NCBI GenBank assembly: GCA_003260075.1 | Contig: QLIY01000343.1 | Coordinates: forward strand, 1-64,000 | DNA length: 64,000 nt | Source: Phallusia mammillata | Taxonomy: Eukaryota; Chordata; Ascidiacea; Phlebobranchia; Ascidiidae | Direction of reading: 5' to 3' | Shown: in pieces, positions 1-11,351 of the stretch | Layout of the letters: every line of letters starts with the position of its first letter | How positions within the stretch are numbered: position 1 is the stretch's first letter | The notes under the pieces: generated by a model | What the model saw: the letters and a program-made list of their open reading frames with translations, nothing else | The model's database searches: none | Told to the model about the DNA's origin: nothing | Position numbers and translations under genes: made by a program

Positions 1-382
1 ATTCTATTTTGGACGTCGCGAAATAAACAGTGAACGCTCGCCTCACTATAATGAACCTTCATCGAACGCCTGAATCAGCGTTGGCTGACCTCCGGGGTTC
101 GATCGAACCCAGTTATGCATCCCCATTGCACATATTATTACGGTTTCTATGTTTCCCGCCAGTAGCCCTAACTTAACATCACGTGAATATAGAAACAACT
201 TTGAATCAGGTTAAGGTAACAACACTTTCATCACATTTTAACCCGGACAAAATTTCAGAATATTATTTTTTGTCAGCATGAGGTCACGATAAAAAAGATC
301 TTGTCATTACTTCAATTTTTTTGCAAGTAAAATAATAATAAAAATGATTGTCAGTAGCCAGTGGTTTTCTATAACGTCAGAT
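1..382. repeat. Fragment of a dispersed repeat, otherwise non-coding
   Basis: Bases about 48-110 resemble 11811-11882: both contain a stretch reading roughly GAACCTTC.TCGAAC.CCTGAA followed by a GGTTCGA.CGAACC end. This marks two copies of one dispersed element. The rest of the stretch is AT-rich and shows no coding signal. The element class is not certain; the 11.8-kb copy follows a CAGTGGTTCTT terminus, which suggests a hAT element. Confidence 0.4.
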
Positions 383-1324
383 TCATTGAGTTTTCGATGC
401 AGACTCCCTAAATTTTAATTCATGCTGTCTCTTCGTTGAGAACATGTTGTACACAAACCAGGACACTAAGAAATCGGGTAAAGCTTCAATCACCTTGCCT
501 TGGATAGCGTGGGATAGACATCCATATGAACGTCGACATCTTCCGATCGTCTTCAAGGCAGAACTGACATAGTTTGCTGGAGTTAATACGATCAAATTTG
601 TAGAAGGATTATGTGTCATCTTGGTACTGACTGTGAACGGCATTATGCTCATTGAGATGATGCCTTTGTCTGAGTATTCTGAATGCATGCACTTGGAAAA
701 GCAGTCCACAAACATCTTTGTTGCGGAATACATGGACACAAAGGGGGTAGGATAAATGCCACCGGCAGAGCCCATGTTGATAACGATGCCTCTTCTTTTT
801 TCCACCATTTGAGGCAAAATAATCTGCGTCATTTTTGCCAATGACTCAGCATTAACAGCTATCACCTTTTCCACCATTTGAGGTTGATCAGCAAATTCAA
901 GAAATGTAAGTGGTTCGAAGCCTGTCCCAACATTATTTACCAGAGTGCCGACATCAAGCCCTTCTAATTCTTTCGCGATGTTTTGGTAAATATCAGAACG
1001 ACCAAAGTCAACAGCTATACACCTTGTTTCAACGTTGTATTCTTTAGCCACCCCAGTTGCAACATTTTTCACTTTTTCTGGGTTCCTACTGATTATTACA
1101 ACGTTTTGACCAAGAGCAGCTAGTTTCTTAACAAAGGCAAGTCCAATCCCATCTGTTCCTCCAGTAACAACCGACCATTTTCCATATTTATGAAAGTCAG
1201 GGAATTTTCCAAGCCAGTAGATGTATACCAAATTCCAACATCCCCACACAAAGTTTAATAAAACACAACCCGCCACAAGTTGGGCAAAACATTGAAACCC
1301 ACAAAGATTTTCCAAAAATGCCAT
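383..1324 (-). CDS. 17-beta-hydroxysteroid dehydrogenase 12-like / 3-oxoacyl-CoA reductase, copy A
   Basis: Predicted 313-residue short-chain dehydrogenase/reductase. The family reduces 3-oxoacyl-CoA in very-long-chain fatty-acid elongation at the ER and in some members reduces steroid ketones with NADPH. Visible signatures: hydrophobic N-terminal membrane segment (about residues 10-40), cofactor motif TGGTDGIG (54-61), NNVG (130-133), catalytic Ser region NMGSAGG (183-189), and active-site YSATK (199-203). The catalytic Tyr and Lys are present, so it is not the inactive HSDL1 type. An upstream in-frame extension to 1576 exists, but it lies in a sequence duplicated around a G-run and is not conserved in the paralogues, so the ATG at 1324 is preferred; it aligns with the start of the paralogues. 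The coding region is one uninterrupted exon, unlike vertebrate HSD17B12, which has many introns. No KKxx tail is visible. Confidence 0.93.
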   Translation of the reverse strand: MAFLENLCGFQCFAQLVAGCVLLNFVWGCWNLVYIYWLGKFPDFHKYGKWSVVTGGTDGIGLAFVKKLAALGQNVVIISRNPEKVKNVATGVAKEYNVETRCIAVDFGRSDIYQNIAKELEGLDVGTLVNNVGTGFEPLTFLEFADQPQMVEKVIAVNAESLAKMTQIILPQMVEKRRGIVINMGSAGGIYPTPFVSMYSATKMFVDCFSKCMHSEYSDKGIISMSIMPFTVSTKMTHNPSTNLIVLTPANYVSSALKTIGRCRRSYGCLSHAIQGKVIEALPDFLVSWFVYNMFSTKRQHELKFRESASKTQ

Positions 1325-1362
1325 TAGCAGGCTATAAATGTTTTGTATCAGATAATTCTGCA

Positions 1363-1655
1363 GAAGAAAAAAAGCGTTTGTTGTAATGTTGATATACAGG
1401 GGCATTTTACACAAAGCTGTCATATTAGACTGAGTTTCACTAATAAATTTACACCATTGTTGGAAATCTGCAAAACTTATCACAGATTCACATAATGAGT
1501 ACGGGGGGGGGGAAGAAGAAAAAAAAACGTTTGTTGTAATGTTGATATACAGGGGCATTTTACACAAAGCTGTCATATTAGACTTTTTTTCACTAATAAA
1601 TTTACATCATTGTTGGAAATCTGCAAAACTTATCACAGATTCACATAATGAGTAC
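1363..1655. repeat. Near-identical tandem copies separated by a G10 run
   Basis: Bases 1363-1502 and 1513-1655 are almost the same sequence, differing at a few sites, and a run of ten G (1503-1512) sits exactly between them. It lies immediately 5' of the copy A start codon, so the promoter of that gene is partly represented twice. A false haplotype duplication is likely. Confidence 0.85.
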
Positions 1656-3370
1656 ACAGCAGTTAATTTATAAAGATATAGCAGAAATACATACGTCAAC
1701 TGTAGGAAATAATGTTAGTTATTTTTTCAATGTTTGAAAATAGATGCAGCCTGCTAGTTTTTAACCCTGATCCTACCATAAAATCTGCCTTGAATTAAAT
1801 GTTGCCAATGCGTCTAAAAGCTGTTTCGTGCATTCATTGCCGTAGAAGTATAATATGCCAATATTTTCGTATTTCATTCCATATGTAGGCTTATATTGAC
1901 TCGAAGTTATTGAAGCAAGCCGCCTTTCCTTCAACTTCGACACAGCACATGGCTAGACTTTGAACGCAGGCACACTGGCACAGTATGCTATGCAGAGTCT
2001 TTCCGGAAAGGGCAACGGTTGATTGCCTAAGGCCGCCATACGAGCAGTTGCCATGAAGAATCAATCATCCGAAACGCGTGAGGGCGTTTCTCAAAATTAG
2101 TTGCAGTTTGTTGAGATGACTTGTTTTGCTTTGTATTTGAAGATATATTGAAGTCTAATCTAAGGATTTAGGAAGTCCAAATCTAAAGATTTTGTTCAAA
2201 AAGGGAGCAAATCGTTGCAATCAAATAGTCTAATTAATAGTCTGTGCTTTTTTATTTCAGTTATCAAGCGACAAACGAATTCGTCCTTACTGTTGTTTGG
2301 CTTTGATATCAGGCTGTTAACAATGTCTTCCAGCTACTTGTTTTTTAGTCGAGTCAGTTTTATTAGCTTATGCAATCGGAACCAATCTTTAAAAACCGCG
2401 TGAAGGTGCATTTCCGTCTTTATTTTAGTTTTTTTTTTCGCGGCACAATTTGCAAGCTTCAAATATACAACGTTGTTTAAACAAAATTAAACATGATGCA
2501 ATATGCGAGACTGGCCACAGTTAAGATCAAAATGATGCTGTACTTTTTTTAAGTACAGCCCTGCAGTTTATCATCAATTCATCAGTTCTACTTGGTAGTC
2601 TCTTGGTGCAACCATAGGGTTCGGCATTGCATTTTTAAATTGATCTTACACATTGCTTCATTTGGTTTGTTAAAAGTTTTGTTAATTAGGATTGCTAAAG
2701 TTTTTCTTGTTATTCATGAAACAACCTTGGTATTTGGAGTCATTGGGTTATCAACGAACATTTGCTGTGTCCTATTTCTGTTTACCTATTTCTTGATTCA
2801 TTTTGACCTCTCTCAAAGTTGGATATGGTTTCTTGTTTATTGCTTAAATGCCTCCGTTTTTCAACATGCTGTTCTTATCCACCCATGTTCGACATGTTGC
2901 CACACCCAAAGTCGTGTTACCCTTTTGCCACTCGTTTCTAGAGCAAGATTTCACAATTATCTGTCATGTATTTTTGTTCAGATTTGAGACTCAAATTTCA
3001 GGCCCCATTACAACACGCTTTCCCCCTTATACTTTTCTGATGGACTAAAATGTTTACCAAAGTTAATTGAGATGGCTATTGACCTTAGATCATATACGTG
3101 AGTCTTACTTAATGTGTTCTATAACCTGACGCTGCTCAATAGTTTGACAAAAACTCACTTTTGCGTGGGTTCGTGAGATAAGTTTATTATTATGTAAAAG
3201 TATACACACCTGTTAACAATTACACAACTGAGAGGTATTAAGACATGCAAACGCAAACTAAACACACACCTGAACGCCCAATCATGTCATATCCAAACTT
3301 CCCACAGTACATGCAAAATCATATACCTTTACACCGACGTCAAACAATTACGCAATTTCATGGGAACATA
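1656..3370. other. Non-coding stretch, nothing recognised
   Basis: Open frames here (for example 2592-2987 on the plus strand) are short, T-rich and match nothing I recognise. No splice-bounded conserved frame was seen. Confidence 0.5.
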
Positions 3371-3380
3371 AAGAAACATG

Positions 3381-3908
3381 CATTAAAGTAAGAGAAACAA
3401 GCGTTACCGAACGAAAAGAGAGGGTGGCTACAAGACACAATCACTGACGCCTTAGGGCTATAACATTATTTTGTTGTTGTCCAGCTAAAGCAGTGGTTCC
3501 CAAACTTCATCTACTCGTGTACCATTTTTTGGTTCAGGGGGGGGGGATGTAGCATTTTATAATTTTTTGGATTTTGTTTCAGGCTTTCTTCCTTTTCTTC
3601 ATTTCGGGCAAAGTAACACGATACACAAACCACGACATCCAAGACTGGGGAACGAATTCCATCAATTTGCCTTGCAGTGCATGGGAAAAACACCCAAACG
3701 ATCTAGATTCTAGAACAGGGGTGGCCAACCGGTCGAAGCCTAGGAGCCATATTTTTTATTGCGTTACCACAAAGAGCCACATTATACAGGGGGGGGGGCG
3801 CATTAAAGTAAGAGAAACAAGCGTTACCGAACGAAAAGAGAGGCTACAAGACACAATCACTGACGCCTTAGGGCTATAACATTATTTTTTTGTTGTCCAG
3901 CTAAAGTC
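3381..3908. repeat. Direct duplicate segments with two G-runs
   Basis: Bases 3381-3488 reappear at 3801-3908 with small differences, for example GGTGGC versus GGC. G-runs lie at 3537-3546 and 3789-3798. The second copy is inside the hAT-like element. The first copy is followed by a CAGTGGTTCCCAAAC terminus at 3490, which looks like the start of another miniature hAT cut off by the first G-run. The arrangement suggests two haplotypes have been interleaved. Confidence 0.7.
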
Positions 3909-3946
3909 ATCGCGTACATACAAGTGAAAAACGAAACATTAGGCAA

Positions 3947-3997
<51 letters not shown>

Positions 3998-4680
3998 TCC
4001 ATTTTGTCTCATTCTATTACTAACGTGCGGTGAGATTAATGTCTGGTGAATTGCTAAAATCATTTTTTTTTCTTTTTTGCCATTTTGAAGGTTAACTTGA
4101 CAAAAATTGTTTACTCAAAAGATTTTCCCTGGTGAAAAACTTTGTGGTATTTTCAGCTAATGCGCATGCGCCCCAAACGTAGGCGCCGAGTTTAACAAAA
4201 ATGCAAAGTGGCGAAACTAAATTCATTGCGACGTCACTAATGCATTTACCACCAACAGTTGCTCAAATCAAACCCAAGACAAACTTCCCATAAAATACAA
4301 CGTTCGTCGTAACCCGAAAACCAACGGATTGAAGCACTATTATTTTACATGGAACACTTTGTTGTAAATATTGCTGTTGCTTTGTGTCTCATTCGCATTG
4401 TACGCAACAATAAGCAACCATTCATTGTTCAACAATTGAATATATGAGATCACAATCAAGACATTTGCCACAAAAGGTTGCAGTTTTAAGGCAAGGTTTG
4501 TGGCCATTCCGATAGTAAGTTTGTTTGAAAGCAAAACTGTTGAAGCTTTACTTTAAATTCAACGATTTTTGTACCAGATCGCCTCATACTAACCAAAATA
4601 TACACAGTAGGCCCCAAACTTCGACAACGACGTAAGAGCCGCATATAACCAGGCGAAGAGCCGCGGGTTGGCCACCCCTG
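3716..4680. mobile_element. Miniature hAT-like element, 965 bp, inside pseudogene B
   Basis: The ends are perfect inverted repeats: CAGGGGTGGCCAACC at 3716-3730 and its reverse complement at 4666-4680. The 8-bp direct repeat TTCTAGAA flanks both sides (3708-3715, 4681-4688), the target duplication length of hAT transposons. A TCTAGA palindrome next to it makes the exact insertion edge ambiguous by a few bases. No transposase frame is visible inside; the interior has G-runs at 3789-3798 and 3947-3995. It interrupts a dehydrogenase copy. Confidence 0.85.
3947..3995 (+). repeat. G49 homopolymer
   Basis: Forty-nine consecutive G on the plus strand within the hAT-like element. On the minus strand it reads as a polyproline frame that is not a gene. 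Together with sixteen other plus-strand G-runs it is suspected to be an assembly or sequencing artefact. Confidence 0.95.
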
Positions 4681-5240
4681 TTCTAGAACATCGTCCAACC
4701 GTTTTTAAGGCGGAGCTAACGAAGTTGGCAGGTGTCGGGATGAAAAAATTAGATCGACTTTTTTTCGCAAACTTGGTTAAGACATAAAACGGCGTTATGC
4801 ACTGTGTGACAATCCCTTTGTCTGCATACTCGAAATCCATACTTTTTGAGAAGCAATCCACGAACTTCTTTGTTGCCGAATACAAAGATATAAAGGGAGC
4901 GGGGAATATACTGCCGCTAGAACTTATGTTTACAATAATGCCCTTTTTCTTTTCCACTGTGCTTGGCAAAATTAGCTGTGTCATTTTCACCAAAGACTCG
5001 GTGTTAACAGCTATCATGCTTTCTACAATTTGAAGGGAATCAGCAAATTCCAGAAACGGCATTTGATCTTGCCCAAGTCCAGCATTGTTGATCAGAGTTC
5101 CAACATCAAGACCTTCCGATTCCTTTGCGATTTTTTGATAAACATCATGGCGACTAAAGTCAACAGCTATTCCTCTTGTTTCGACGTTGTATTTTTCAGC
5201 AGTTTCGTTGGCAACGTTTTTTACTTTCTGCGGATTCCTA

Positions 5241-7319
5241 CATAGTCTTTACATACCCTGGTCTGAAAGCGCAATGGCAAAACCAGCATTAAAAGTGGGA
5301 AGCTACGCCATCTAGCGGTGGTGTGAAAAATTCACAACGCCAACGCGTAAGCTACACCAAAGTACGCTATTGTAACTAATGAACTTGGTAACTTAAGGTA
5401 ACTCTGGGTAACTCTAGGTAACTGATTTTAAGTTTAAAATGCGTCGATCTTTATAGCGTTCAGGTCACATATTGTTATACGGGCATAGTTGTAAAAACGT
5501 ACGCCCGAGAAGATGAACTGAGTTCTAAACCGTAATTATTCTTTAAATTGCTTTACAGAAACGTCACATGTAACATGGCTGGAAGCCAAATTAAACGTGG
5601 TTCTTGTTAACACGTAAATTATAGATACAAATACAGCCTTGAGCAAGTTTATGACCAGTGTGGTGATTAGAAAACAGGTTTAAACAGGTTTTACCGAGTT
5701 TGACCGGGGAAATATACGTCACGATAAATGCATGCAAGTAAATGTTTTGAATTAAAAGTCCAAAGTCCGATGTGTTTTGAATTAAAAGTCCAAGGTCCGA
5801 TACATCACTCTCCGTCCCGTGAAATGTTTTCCGGAAGAGATTCTCCGGGATGATGCTTTCCAAATTAGGTCTATCATTGTCTGTTTGTTGTTTCCTTTTT
5901 GACTCTTCGTGCTCCAAAGTCAAAATGTGGTTCGTGCGAAAATTTTTGTTCATTTGACGCTCTTGTTTGATGGTTGGATATCACGCTGTGTGGTGATAAA
6001 TTGTTTGTATTCGTTGATGATCTCCAGTTGACGATATTGTTTGCGTTTTCGAACGACATCATGTTCAAATGGACATGTGATAAAACGTTGCTTGATGCGA
6101 TTCGAACAGTTGATCCGGTGTGATTCGAACGGTTGAATTCGTACGTTGATTTTTGAACGTCTGTAATCTAAACTTAACATTTCGCGCGGCAAATTTTCAC
6201 AATGATTATATAAGGACTTTTTTTTAAAAGGGATATAATGATAATTTTTACAAGTATATACAATGCAATTAAAAAGGCGCGAAATGTTAAAAAATAGTTT
6301 TGACATTTGACAAGTGTTTCTGCTTCGAATTCTTGTAAGAAATTAAACGAGCTGTTCGTACTTTTCAGATTTGTAGTTTTTTTACGGTTCGACGTGTAGC
6401 TATGCTGGCGTCTTGATTTTACATGTGAAATGTGGCTATACAGCCTCCCACTTGCAAGTTTGGAAAGTTTTGCAGTGCATTTGTAATCTGCAGTTGTGAG
6501 TTGGTGAGTCGCTTTTTGTTGTATTATTCATGCCATGATCTGACAGGCTAATTAATCTATAACAGATTATTATATTTTTCGCGCTGCCGTCGAGGCAAGG
6601 TAAAGGTTTTTAGGCAATCAAGCTCGTTCGAGTTGCAATTGCTTTTTAGGCGGTATTTGGCCTAGCGACTGTGCAGCGGTGCTGCTTTGAGCGAAGCTCA
6701 TTGAAGTATAAGATTCAATGTGAATCAGTTTGATTGGCGTTCGATAAACGCTTGCGCGACAAGGCGCTTATAGTGTCAAGGGCCATTTGCATTTGCTTTT
6801 ACATCTTTCCGCTTAATCGCTGTAGCATTCTCCTACATTTTTCCTTAGCACGTTTAATTGATTAAATACAATTTATCTTTATCGTTTTGGTTTCACATAT
6901 AGTCATGTCAAATCTAAAAATATTTTTATACAGTGTCAACCTACGAGGTACTTAGAATGAATGTTATGATCGTTTTTTTGTTTCAAATCAATATAGTTGT
7001 TATACAACTGAGGGTCAATCTACGAGGTTCTTATGAACGCTTACTGCTTTTGCGGACACCGGCGCAGTGTAATTTGGCATTTGGCAGTATCGATAGAAGC
7101 CGTCTGAACCTCAGATAGCATTGATTGGTCTGTAAAACTGCACTTAAAAATACAAAACATTAAATCTGCTACAACTTGCGACGCTACCTAATTGAAGCAA
7201 ACAAACTGCCATGTAAGAACATTAGTAATAAACCAAACAAGAATATGCGTATCTGTGAATGATATCGGTCTGCTAACTTTCTATGCCCTAATGACCAACT
7301 TTCGCTTGTTTGTCTATAG
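5241..7319. other. Non-coding stretch with a short dispersed repeat
   Basis: No supported gene. A short GGTAACT-rich stretch lies at 5391-5423. Bases 5735-5802 hold a 33-bp unit repeated twice (core TGTTTTGAATTAAAAGTCCA) that recurs almost exactly at 8442-8512. Minus-strand open frames at 5591-6306 match nothing I know. Confidence 0.5.
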
Positions 7320-7817
7320 CAGGGGTTCCCAACCGGTGGTACGCGTACCACTAGTGGTACGCGAAGGTTTTTTAAGTGGTACGCGAGTAGCTTTCGTTTT
7401 TTTTTCACAAAAATTTGGATTCACAACTTTCTATTTTGTTTATCTGGTTTTGTTTACAAAAAAATCCCCAAGCCTCTTCTTATTGTTACGTAACTATTTC
7501 TGTTGTTTCGTATCATTACGATCTACAAACTACAGGTCATGTCAATTGCCAACAAGAAGCACAGTTGCTTTGAAAAGTCGTACAACGCTGTGGGACAGTG
7601 GGCGTTGATTACGGCAAATGATTGCTCAGCCAATTGGTGGACAGTAAACAAAAGCAAAAATATCATTAAATTTGCTTTAGTGTTATTTTAGTAGGCCAAT
7701 ATTATTATTCTTAATAAAATATGATTCGATTAAATAAGTTGTTCTGCAAGAAGTGGTACGCGTGGCAGTACAAAGCGTCGAAGTGGTACGAGATCGATAA
7801 AAAGTTGGGAACCCCTG
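7320..7817. mobile_element. Miniature hAT-like element, 498 bp
   Basis: It begins CAGGGGTTCCCAACC and ends with the inverted form GTTGGGAACCCCTG. Subterminal GTGGTACGCG motifs occur near both ends. Perfect 8-bp target duplications GTCTATAG lie at 7312-7319 and 7818-7825. No transposase is encoded, so it is a non-autonomous copy. The perfect duplication suggests a fairly recent insertion. Confidence 0.92.
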
Positions 7818-8441
7818 GTCTATAGCGAGAAGCAGTCAATCCCTATTGAGCAAGGACTTTTTTTTGAGTCAGACATGTAGGTAGAAGTAGTAAAAATGAA
7901 ATAATTGCTGCCTTGAACGCAATGCGGCCCCAATTACCGCAAACTCTGTGAGACGAGGATTTCTATCTACGTAGGCAAGTAGATTAATATTAGACCGTAT
8001 CAAACATAAGCGTGACATTTCTTAGTAAAAATTATAGTTAAGACACGGTACAGTTGCTTTCATTTAAGATTAGCAAATCGCAAAGTAGAGATTAAAAGTA
8101 AAGGGAGTAGGCAATATCGTAGTGAGGGAAATAAAATCGTCCGTTAACAATAGTCAATCAATAAATTTCATACTTATCTGCTATCCTATTCTCAGATCGC
8201 CCGCGGATCTGAACAAACCGGCGTTTCGTTTGATGAGTTGCAGAAATCGGCACGCGTCGACATTGACACTTTTATTGTCGGGTGCAATTGTGTCCTTTTC
8301 GGTCACTTTGAAAGACTGAAAGTTCGTTGGTTCGCTGATCAAAGCGATTTGATCAGCGTTTTCGGTCAACGCATCAATGGACAAACCGTAATCAGGCGCA
8401 AAAAACGACTTTTCCAACAACTTTTCCGCGTCAGGACTAAA

Positions 8442-8512
8442 ATCAAGTAAATGTTTTGAATTAAAAGTCCAAAGTCTGATGTGTTTTGAATTAAAAGTCC
8501 AAGGTCCGATAC
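8442..8512. repeat. Dispersed ~70-bp repeat, second copy
   Basis: Matches 5735-5802 at all but one or two positions and contains the same internal double unit. Both copies read the same short open peptide on the minus strand. They may be remnants of one mobile element. Confidence 0.7.
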
Positions 8513-8751
8513 ACCTTCAACAAAGAAAAGAAACTGGAGATCTTCATTGACAACAATTTGATACTGGGGACCTCCATAAAAACAATTGTTTGACAGGTTC
8601 CACTTCAGAAAGAACAGTACAGATTGGGGGGGGGGGCCTTCAATAAAGCAAAGAAACTGGAGATCTTCATTGACAACAATTTTATACTGGGGACCTCCAT
8701 AAAAACAGTTGTTTGACAGGTTCCACTTCAGAAAGAACAGTACAGATTGAT
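8513..8751. repeat. Near-identical tandem copies separated by a G11 run
   Basis: Bases 8513-8625 and 8637-8750 are the same ~113-bp sequence with a few substitutions. Eleven G (8626-8636) lie between them. This is the same architecture as the other G-run loci. Confidence 0.85.
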
Positions 8752-8777
8752 AATAATAATTATTCATTAGGCCTTTT

Positions 8778-9118
8778 TTAATTCCCAATCGATTTTTTTT
8801 CACCAGCTCTAAAGGCTGACTCTAAATTCTCAAGTGATTTATAGTTGACATTGATTTTGGGGAACTCATGTTTTTTAATGATTCTTCTGGAAGAAATTGA
8901 TTTAGTGAAGCATTTCTGTGGTAAATTTTGGGATGGTAGTCTACCAAAATTGATCCATTTTCGTTTTGTTGTTGATTGTATGTCATCTTTATTGAAATGT
9001 AAACTACAGATAAATGCTTTGCCTTGCTTAATTCTGTCCTTGAACTTGTTGTTGCTGGGATCGCGATAATAGAACACAACTTTTAAAATTTTTGTAGCCC
9101 AGTCATTTGTGTCAACAC
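8778..9118 (-). pseudogene. THAP zinc-finger fragment, probable transposase remnant
   Basis: A minus-strand frame of about 110 codons carries the second half of a THAP-type C2CH finger: an ICSLHF motif (C-x2-H) followed by a basic stretch and LPSQNLPQKCF, which sits where the family has its conserved Pro-Phe end. The frame opens without an ATG and the N-terminal Cys pair was not found. THAP domains occur in P-element-like transposases and in host DNA-binding proteins; lack of a full domain and the repeat-rich setting favour a transposon remnant. This is recognition by eye and moderate in certainty. Confidence 0.45.
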
Positions 9119-9338
9119 CATATCTCCCCTTGTTTTGACCATATGGAATTTAAAACAAGTTCACATTTTTTGTTTGTGATGAGTTGCAACAGCCTGGTAT
9201 TGAGTAGTACTGGCCTCTATTATTACTCATTTTCATTTCCAGTTGGAAAATTTCGTTTTGTTTACAATCTGTCGATTTTTATTATTGTTTGTTAAGTAAG
9301 TGCTTTGAAATGTTTATGTGTGGTTCATTGTTATAGAT

Positions 9339-9832
9339 CAGTGCTCTTCAACCGGTGTGCGCAAAATATGTATAGGGTGCACCAGTACGAAAGTGTATAC
9401 AAGGGTGCGGGGGGGGGGCTATAGATCAGTGCTCTTCAACCGGTGTGCACGGATGCAAAATATGTATAGGGTGCACCAGTACGAAAGTGTATACAAGGGT
9501 GCATCACAAACTTTTAATGAACCATTAACATTTGTCTTTCAGGATATTAGAAAAAAGATGTAGGTTTCAACTGATGCATAAATGAACCTTTGTATTTGTT
9601 AAAAATGTTCATGTCTAACACTTTCAGTGCGGATTGACGTTAATTTATGTCAAAAGTTTTGATCATTGTGTAAAACTTCGGTAGCTCCGCTCGGTTTAAT
9701 TGACTTGATGATATGCATAATGATTTTTCATGTCGCTTTTTACCTCAGTTTACCTTTTAGGTAAACAGGGTGCATGAGTTCGTCATAACAACTTTAAGGG
9801 TTCACCAAACCAAAAAAGGTTGAAGAGCACTG
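9339..9832. mobile_element. Miniature hAT-like element with internal G-run duplication
   Basis: It starts CAGTGCTCTTCAACCGGTG and ends with the inverted GGTTGAAGAGCACTG. Flanking 8-bp sites TTATAGAT (9331-9338) and TTATAGAG (9833-9840) match at seven of eight bases. The first ~70 bp of the element appear twice, separated by ten G (9409-9418). The second copy includes the target-site flank again, so the extra copy comes from outside and inside the element together, which argues for an assembly duplication. Confidence 0.85.
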
Positions 9833-9966
9833 TTATAGAGAATAAAGACAATCCGATTGTTTCATAATGGATAATATTTTTTAGGTTAGTTAACAGCAAA
9901 CCAACTGAAATTGTGCATTGCAAGAAACTTTTAATATTGGAGTACGGTTTAAATAACGTTTCTGTT

Positions 9967-10027
9967 ACAATTAATGTTGCAACCTTTACAATTAATGTTG
10001 CAACCTTTACAATTAATGTTGCAACCT
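9967..10027 (+). repeat. 21-bp direct repeat, three copies
   Basis: The unit ACAATTAATGTTGCAACCTTT occurs almost exactly three times in tandem; the last copy diverges at its end. It is a minisatellite in non-coding DNA with no evident function. Confidence 0.9.
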
Positions 10028-10442
10028 AAGTCCTGTTACCTACAGTAGCATAGAAAATGCGAAATGTGCATAAACTTTCGTTTAAAACACTTGAAAAAAA
10101 CATTTACCGGTGCCCCATTTTTTTAAAACATCTTCATCCATCCTTGCTTACTAAAAGAGAATTGCTTGCTTACGGAAGCACGTACAGCCAGCTATATGTA
10201 AAACGTGCCATGTCGTCACTGTTTTTGTTGCCAACGGCCACAGATTAGCCTACATATTGCTTTGAGGCAAAAAATATTAGCCAGCAGGGCTAGTTAAATC
10301 AGAGCCACCATGGGGGGGGGGATGCCACCATACTGACAATCACAATGAAGAATATTACACGTTTCGTGCTGTACCGAGCATTAAACTAATTTTCGCAACG
10401 TCTTGCAGCACTTGTACAGAAAAACCTCGCTAATCCCTATAG

Positions 10443-11239
10443 CAGGGGTGTCAAACTCGTAGGGGTTCAAGGGCCACATTGCAGTTTGGAAGTTATGCCA
10501 AGGGCCGCATGTGATTTTTAATCTGGTTTTATACACTTAAACCAGGACTGCACAACCTTTTCGCTCCGACGGCCGTATTGCAGATCCTTATTTCACCAAC
10601 AGCCGCCAATTACCTGCTGGATTTTGTCATAAAATTACCGATGTAAAGAAACTGGTTTATATCATATGCATAAACCATCTATTAGCGCTCAAAAAGCCCA
10701 GATTAATTTCTAACTTGATTCACAGATTAATCTGCACAGTGTGAAGATCAACTGTTTATGAGATCATAATCTATATTGTGACGCTTATGGCATCTGTTTT
10801 TTCGCATTGTTTGTACACAATAAGGGTACAAAAAGTCTGATGCATGTGGCTACTTGGCTGATAATACTCTTTTCAGTTTCACAAAAATCTGTTTAGAGCA
10901 GCTAAAAAATCAAAATATTTGGCAAATGAGTTTTGATTACATCACGGCCGCCAGTACATATATTTTTATAAATATGTTTACGGTCGCAAAATTCGTCCCT
11001 GTGGCCGTACGGCCGAAGTTTGTGCACCCCTGGATGAAACTTAACGCTTATTTTTAGTTAAAAGAACGGTTTTCAACGTTTCTATCCATAACATATGAGT
11101 TTTTATTTAGGGGGGGGGGTAGTTTAAATAACAGCTTTTAATTGGAAAAGTGAGAAAAAATCATTACATTCAGATAAAAATCTGGCAAAATACTACAATT
11201 GTTGTTGGGTGTTTAAGGGCCGCACGTTTGACACCCCTG
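10443..11239. mobile_element. Miniature hAT-like element with a second one nested inside
   Basis: The outer element begins CAGGGGTGTCAAACTC and ends with the inverted GTTTGACACCCCTG. Its flanks CCCTATAG (10435-10442) and CCCCATAG (11240-11247) match at seven of eight bases. Subterminal GGGCCACA / GGGCCGCA motifs face each other near the ends. It contains a nested element at 10543-11032 and a G10 run at 11110-11119. No transposase frame is visible. Confidence 0.85.
10543..11032. mobile_element. Nested miniature hAT-like element
   Basis: Starts CAGGACTGCACAACC and ends TTTGTGCACCCCTG, imperfect inverted ends. The interior has facing CGGCCGTA and TACGGCCG motifs. Target duplication is weak (five of eight bases), so the insertion is older or the edges are slightly off. 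A related terminus, CAGGGGTGCACAACC, recurs at 55354. Confidence 0.7.
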
Positions 11240-11351
11240 CCCCATAGTATTCGTTCACAACTAGCGGAAAGGGAGCGGCGCTTTAAGAGATAGAAAGAAA
11301 CAAAAAAGCGATTGTGGCTCTGGTTAAACTGCTACCAGTAAAGGTATAATT

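Larger units (their letters stand above)
3579..5240 (-). pseudogene. 5'-truncated HSD17B12-like copy B, split by a hAT-like insertion
   Basis: Two blocks on the minus strand rebuild most of the dehydrogenase. Bases 5240-4689 encode from the RNPQKV segment (about residue 80 of the family) through an NNAG site and the YSATK active site to GRC. Bases 3707-3579 encode the C-terminal part (SFGCFSHALQGK onward) and end at a TGA. Between them sits a 965-bp element with 15-bp inverted ends. The first ~80 residues, which carry the membrane segment and TGxxxGIG cofactor motif, are absent beyond 5240, so the copy is non-functional. Similarity to copy A is closest, including EGLDVGTL and PANFVSSALKT-type segments. 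The frame is also shifted by the few bases duplicated at the insertion. Confidence 0.85.

Noticed and set aside
1325-1576. 84-residue N-terminal extension of dehydrogenase copy A
   Set aside because: It is formed by the duplicated segment around the G10 run and is absent from all paralogues.
3857-4063. Minus-strand frame with a polyproline stretch
   Set aside because: It is produced by the G49 run, not by a coding sequence.
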